Assembly (NCBI GenBank): GCA_021166835.1
Contig: JAJPEN010000082.1
Coordinates: forward strand, 1 to 64,000
Direction: 5' to 3'
Origin: Burkholderiaceae bacterium
Lineage (GTDB): Bacteria > Pseudomonadota > Gammaproteobacteria > Burkholderiales > Burkholderiaceae
DNA length: 64,000 bases
This document shows, piece after piece, positions 63,098 to 64,000 of the stretch (within the stretch, counting starts at the first letter, position 1; every line of letters begins with the position of its first letter). The position numbers and the translations under genes are program-made. The notes below the pieces were generated by a model. It did no database searches. It saw nothing but the letters and a program-made list of their open reading frames with translations, and was not told where the DNA came from.

Positions 63098-64000
63098 ACG
63101 CCTCCGTCGTCGGTCGCCCTGCAGCCAATGGCAGCCTGGGGGAATTCAATCTGCGCTCAGGATCGATGGTCGAACGTATCCTGTTCAACCATCGCCCACT
63201 TGTCTTGTTCTTTTGTCTTGCGGCTACACTGGTTCTCGGTTGGCAGGCCACGAAGCTGCAGTTGAACGCGAGCTTCGACAAGATGATCCCGTTGCGCCAT
63301 GAGTTCGTCGCCAACTACATGGCAAATCGGAGTGAGTTGGCGGGGCTCGGTAACACGCTGCGAATCGTTGTGTCCGTCGACGAAGGGTCGATCTTCAGCG
63401 CCGAGTACATGGAAACACTACGTCAGATCAACGACGAGGTGTTCCTTCTGCCAGGAGTCGAGCGCTCGCATATGAAGTCGCTGTGGACGCCTGCAGTGCG
63501 GTGGGTGGCCGTGACCGAGGAGGGCCTCGACGGCGGACCGGTCATGCCCGGCAACTTCGATGGCTCGGCAGGAAGCCTGAGCGAGTTGCGTGCCAATGTG
63601 ATGCGTTCCGGACAAATCGGACAACTGATCGCTTTCGATTTCAAGTCGAGCATGATCTTTGTTCCGCTCTACGACAAGGATCAGCAGGGACGCCGGCTCG
63701 ACTACCACGAATTCTCGACGCGGCTCGAGCAGATCCGTGCCAAGTACGAGCAGGGATCGGTTCGACTCCATATCGTTGGTTTCTCCAAGATCGTCGGCGA
63801 TCTCATCGACGGTTTGGGCGAAGTGTTGTCGTTCTTCAGCCTCGCCATCCTGGTCTGTGCGCTTGTGCTGCTCTGGTATACGCGTTGCGTGCGCAGCACC
63901 TTGCTCGTTGTCGCGTGCTCGTTGCTGGCGGTTCTCTGGTTACTAGGTCTGCTGCCGACACTCGGGTACGAGTTGGACCCGTACTCGGTACTAGTGCCTT
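63094..64000 (+). CDS. RND/MMPL-superfamily transporter, 5' part (continues beyond window)
   Basis: The frame is open to the window end, about 302 codons. It starts at TTG (63094) overlapping the previous stop (TTGA); the codons before the ATG at 63166 (LGEFNLRSGS) look conserved in this family. VERILFNHRPLVLFFCLAAT is TM1, followed by a periplasmic domain with FVANYMANRSELAGLGNTLR and, near residue 240, a second membrane helix (VLSFFSLAILVCALVLLWY). These pumps move hydrophobic compounds or lipids. The missing part should hold about ten further helices. Confidence 0.85.
   Translation, partial: MNASVVGRPAANGSLGEFNLRSGSMVERILFNHRPLVLFFCLAATLVLGWQATKLQLNASFDKMIPLRHEFVANYMANRSELAGLGNTLRIVVSVDEGSIFSAEYMETLRQINDEVFLLPGVERSHMKSLWTPAVRWVAVTEEGLDGGPVMPGNFDGSAGSLSELRANVMRSGQIGQLIAFDFKSSMIFVPLYDKDQQGRRLDYHEFSTRLEQIRAKYEQGSVRLHIVGFSKIVGDLIDGLGEVLSFFSLAILVCALVLLWYTRCVRSTLLVVACSLLAVLWLLGLLPTLGYELDPYSVLVP

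Overview
The window is a contiguous stretch of a GC-rich chromosome, very likely from a betaproteobacterium of the Burkholderiales. The main evidence is the collinear housekeeping block yebC-purD-hemF-nadD-rsfS-rlmH-maf-rng, the dnaE-msbA linkage and the strong GC3 bias of most genes. I see no rRNA, tRNA, CRISPR array, complete insertion sequence or prophage. Almost every base outside short promoters is coding, many genes overlap by 1-4 nt (ATGA, GTGA, TTGA), and several convergent genes overlap at their 3' ends.

Region by region. 1-4158: 3' end of dnaE, msbA, an AhpD-like peroxidase-related protein and a small membrane protein. 4173-6821: two toxin-antitoxin modules around dinB, namely a VapBC-type pair with a large palindromic operator candidate and an MntA/HepT pair whose hepT carries an in-frame amber codon before its catalytic motif. 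6899-13846: housekeeping operon on the minus strand in which nadD and rsfS are joined in one open frame and RsfS ends in a histone-H1-like Lys/Ala/Pro tail. 14041-19226: HerA-like ATPase, a soluble histidine kinase convergent with a response regulator, and a methyl-accepting chemotaxis protein. 19250-25188: a sugar-acid catabolic operon (TRAP transporter, KDPG-type aldolase, RraA-like protein, KDG-type kinase, GntR repressor).

25325-35463: quinone reductase and tcdA lead into a five-gene glycosyltransferase/O-antigen-ligase cluster, followed by an MBL-fold hydrolase, an ornithine-cyclodeaminase-like enzyme and a DMT exporter. 35595-41534: rpoN preceded by a consensus sigma-54 promoter, a sigma-54 activator, a protein with HisKA and REC but no ATPase domain, an AI-2E permease, a lone REC protein and a candidate small RNA. 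41535-46366: CHASE-domain sensor kinase and a small-protein stress-type cluster (BON lipoprotein, CsbD, DUF1328, glycine-zipper lipoprotein, lipoprotein cytochrome c). 46391-51436: an RND efflux system with a DUF2892 protein and a CsoR-fold repressor with unusual sensor residues, with a matching operator candidate upstream. 51562-57130: phospholipase-D-type cardiolipin synthase, CopD-like membrane protein, zinc-ribbon/MaoC protein and a large flavoenzyme with an altered Fe-S motif.

57414-64000: a segment of clearly lower GC starting with a RidA-like protein and an alpha/beta hydrolase and continuing as a DUF1302-DUF1329-YCF48-like-RND/MMPL operon that runs off the window. Two long inverted repeats built from GTGAAGGGT-type heptamers sit exactly between convergent genes (37086-37176 and 52945-53047).

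All identifications come from reading translations and motifs by eye; no database search was possible. Functions of families are established knowledge, while pairing of regulators with sites and substrates is inference.
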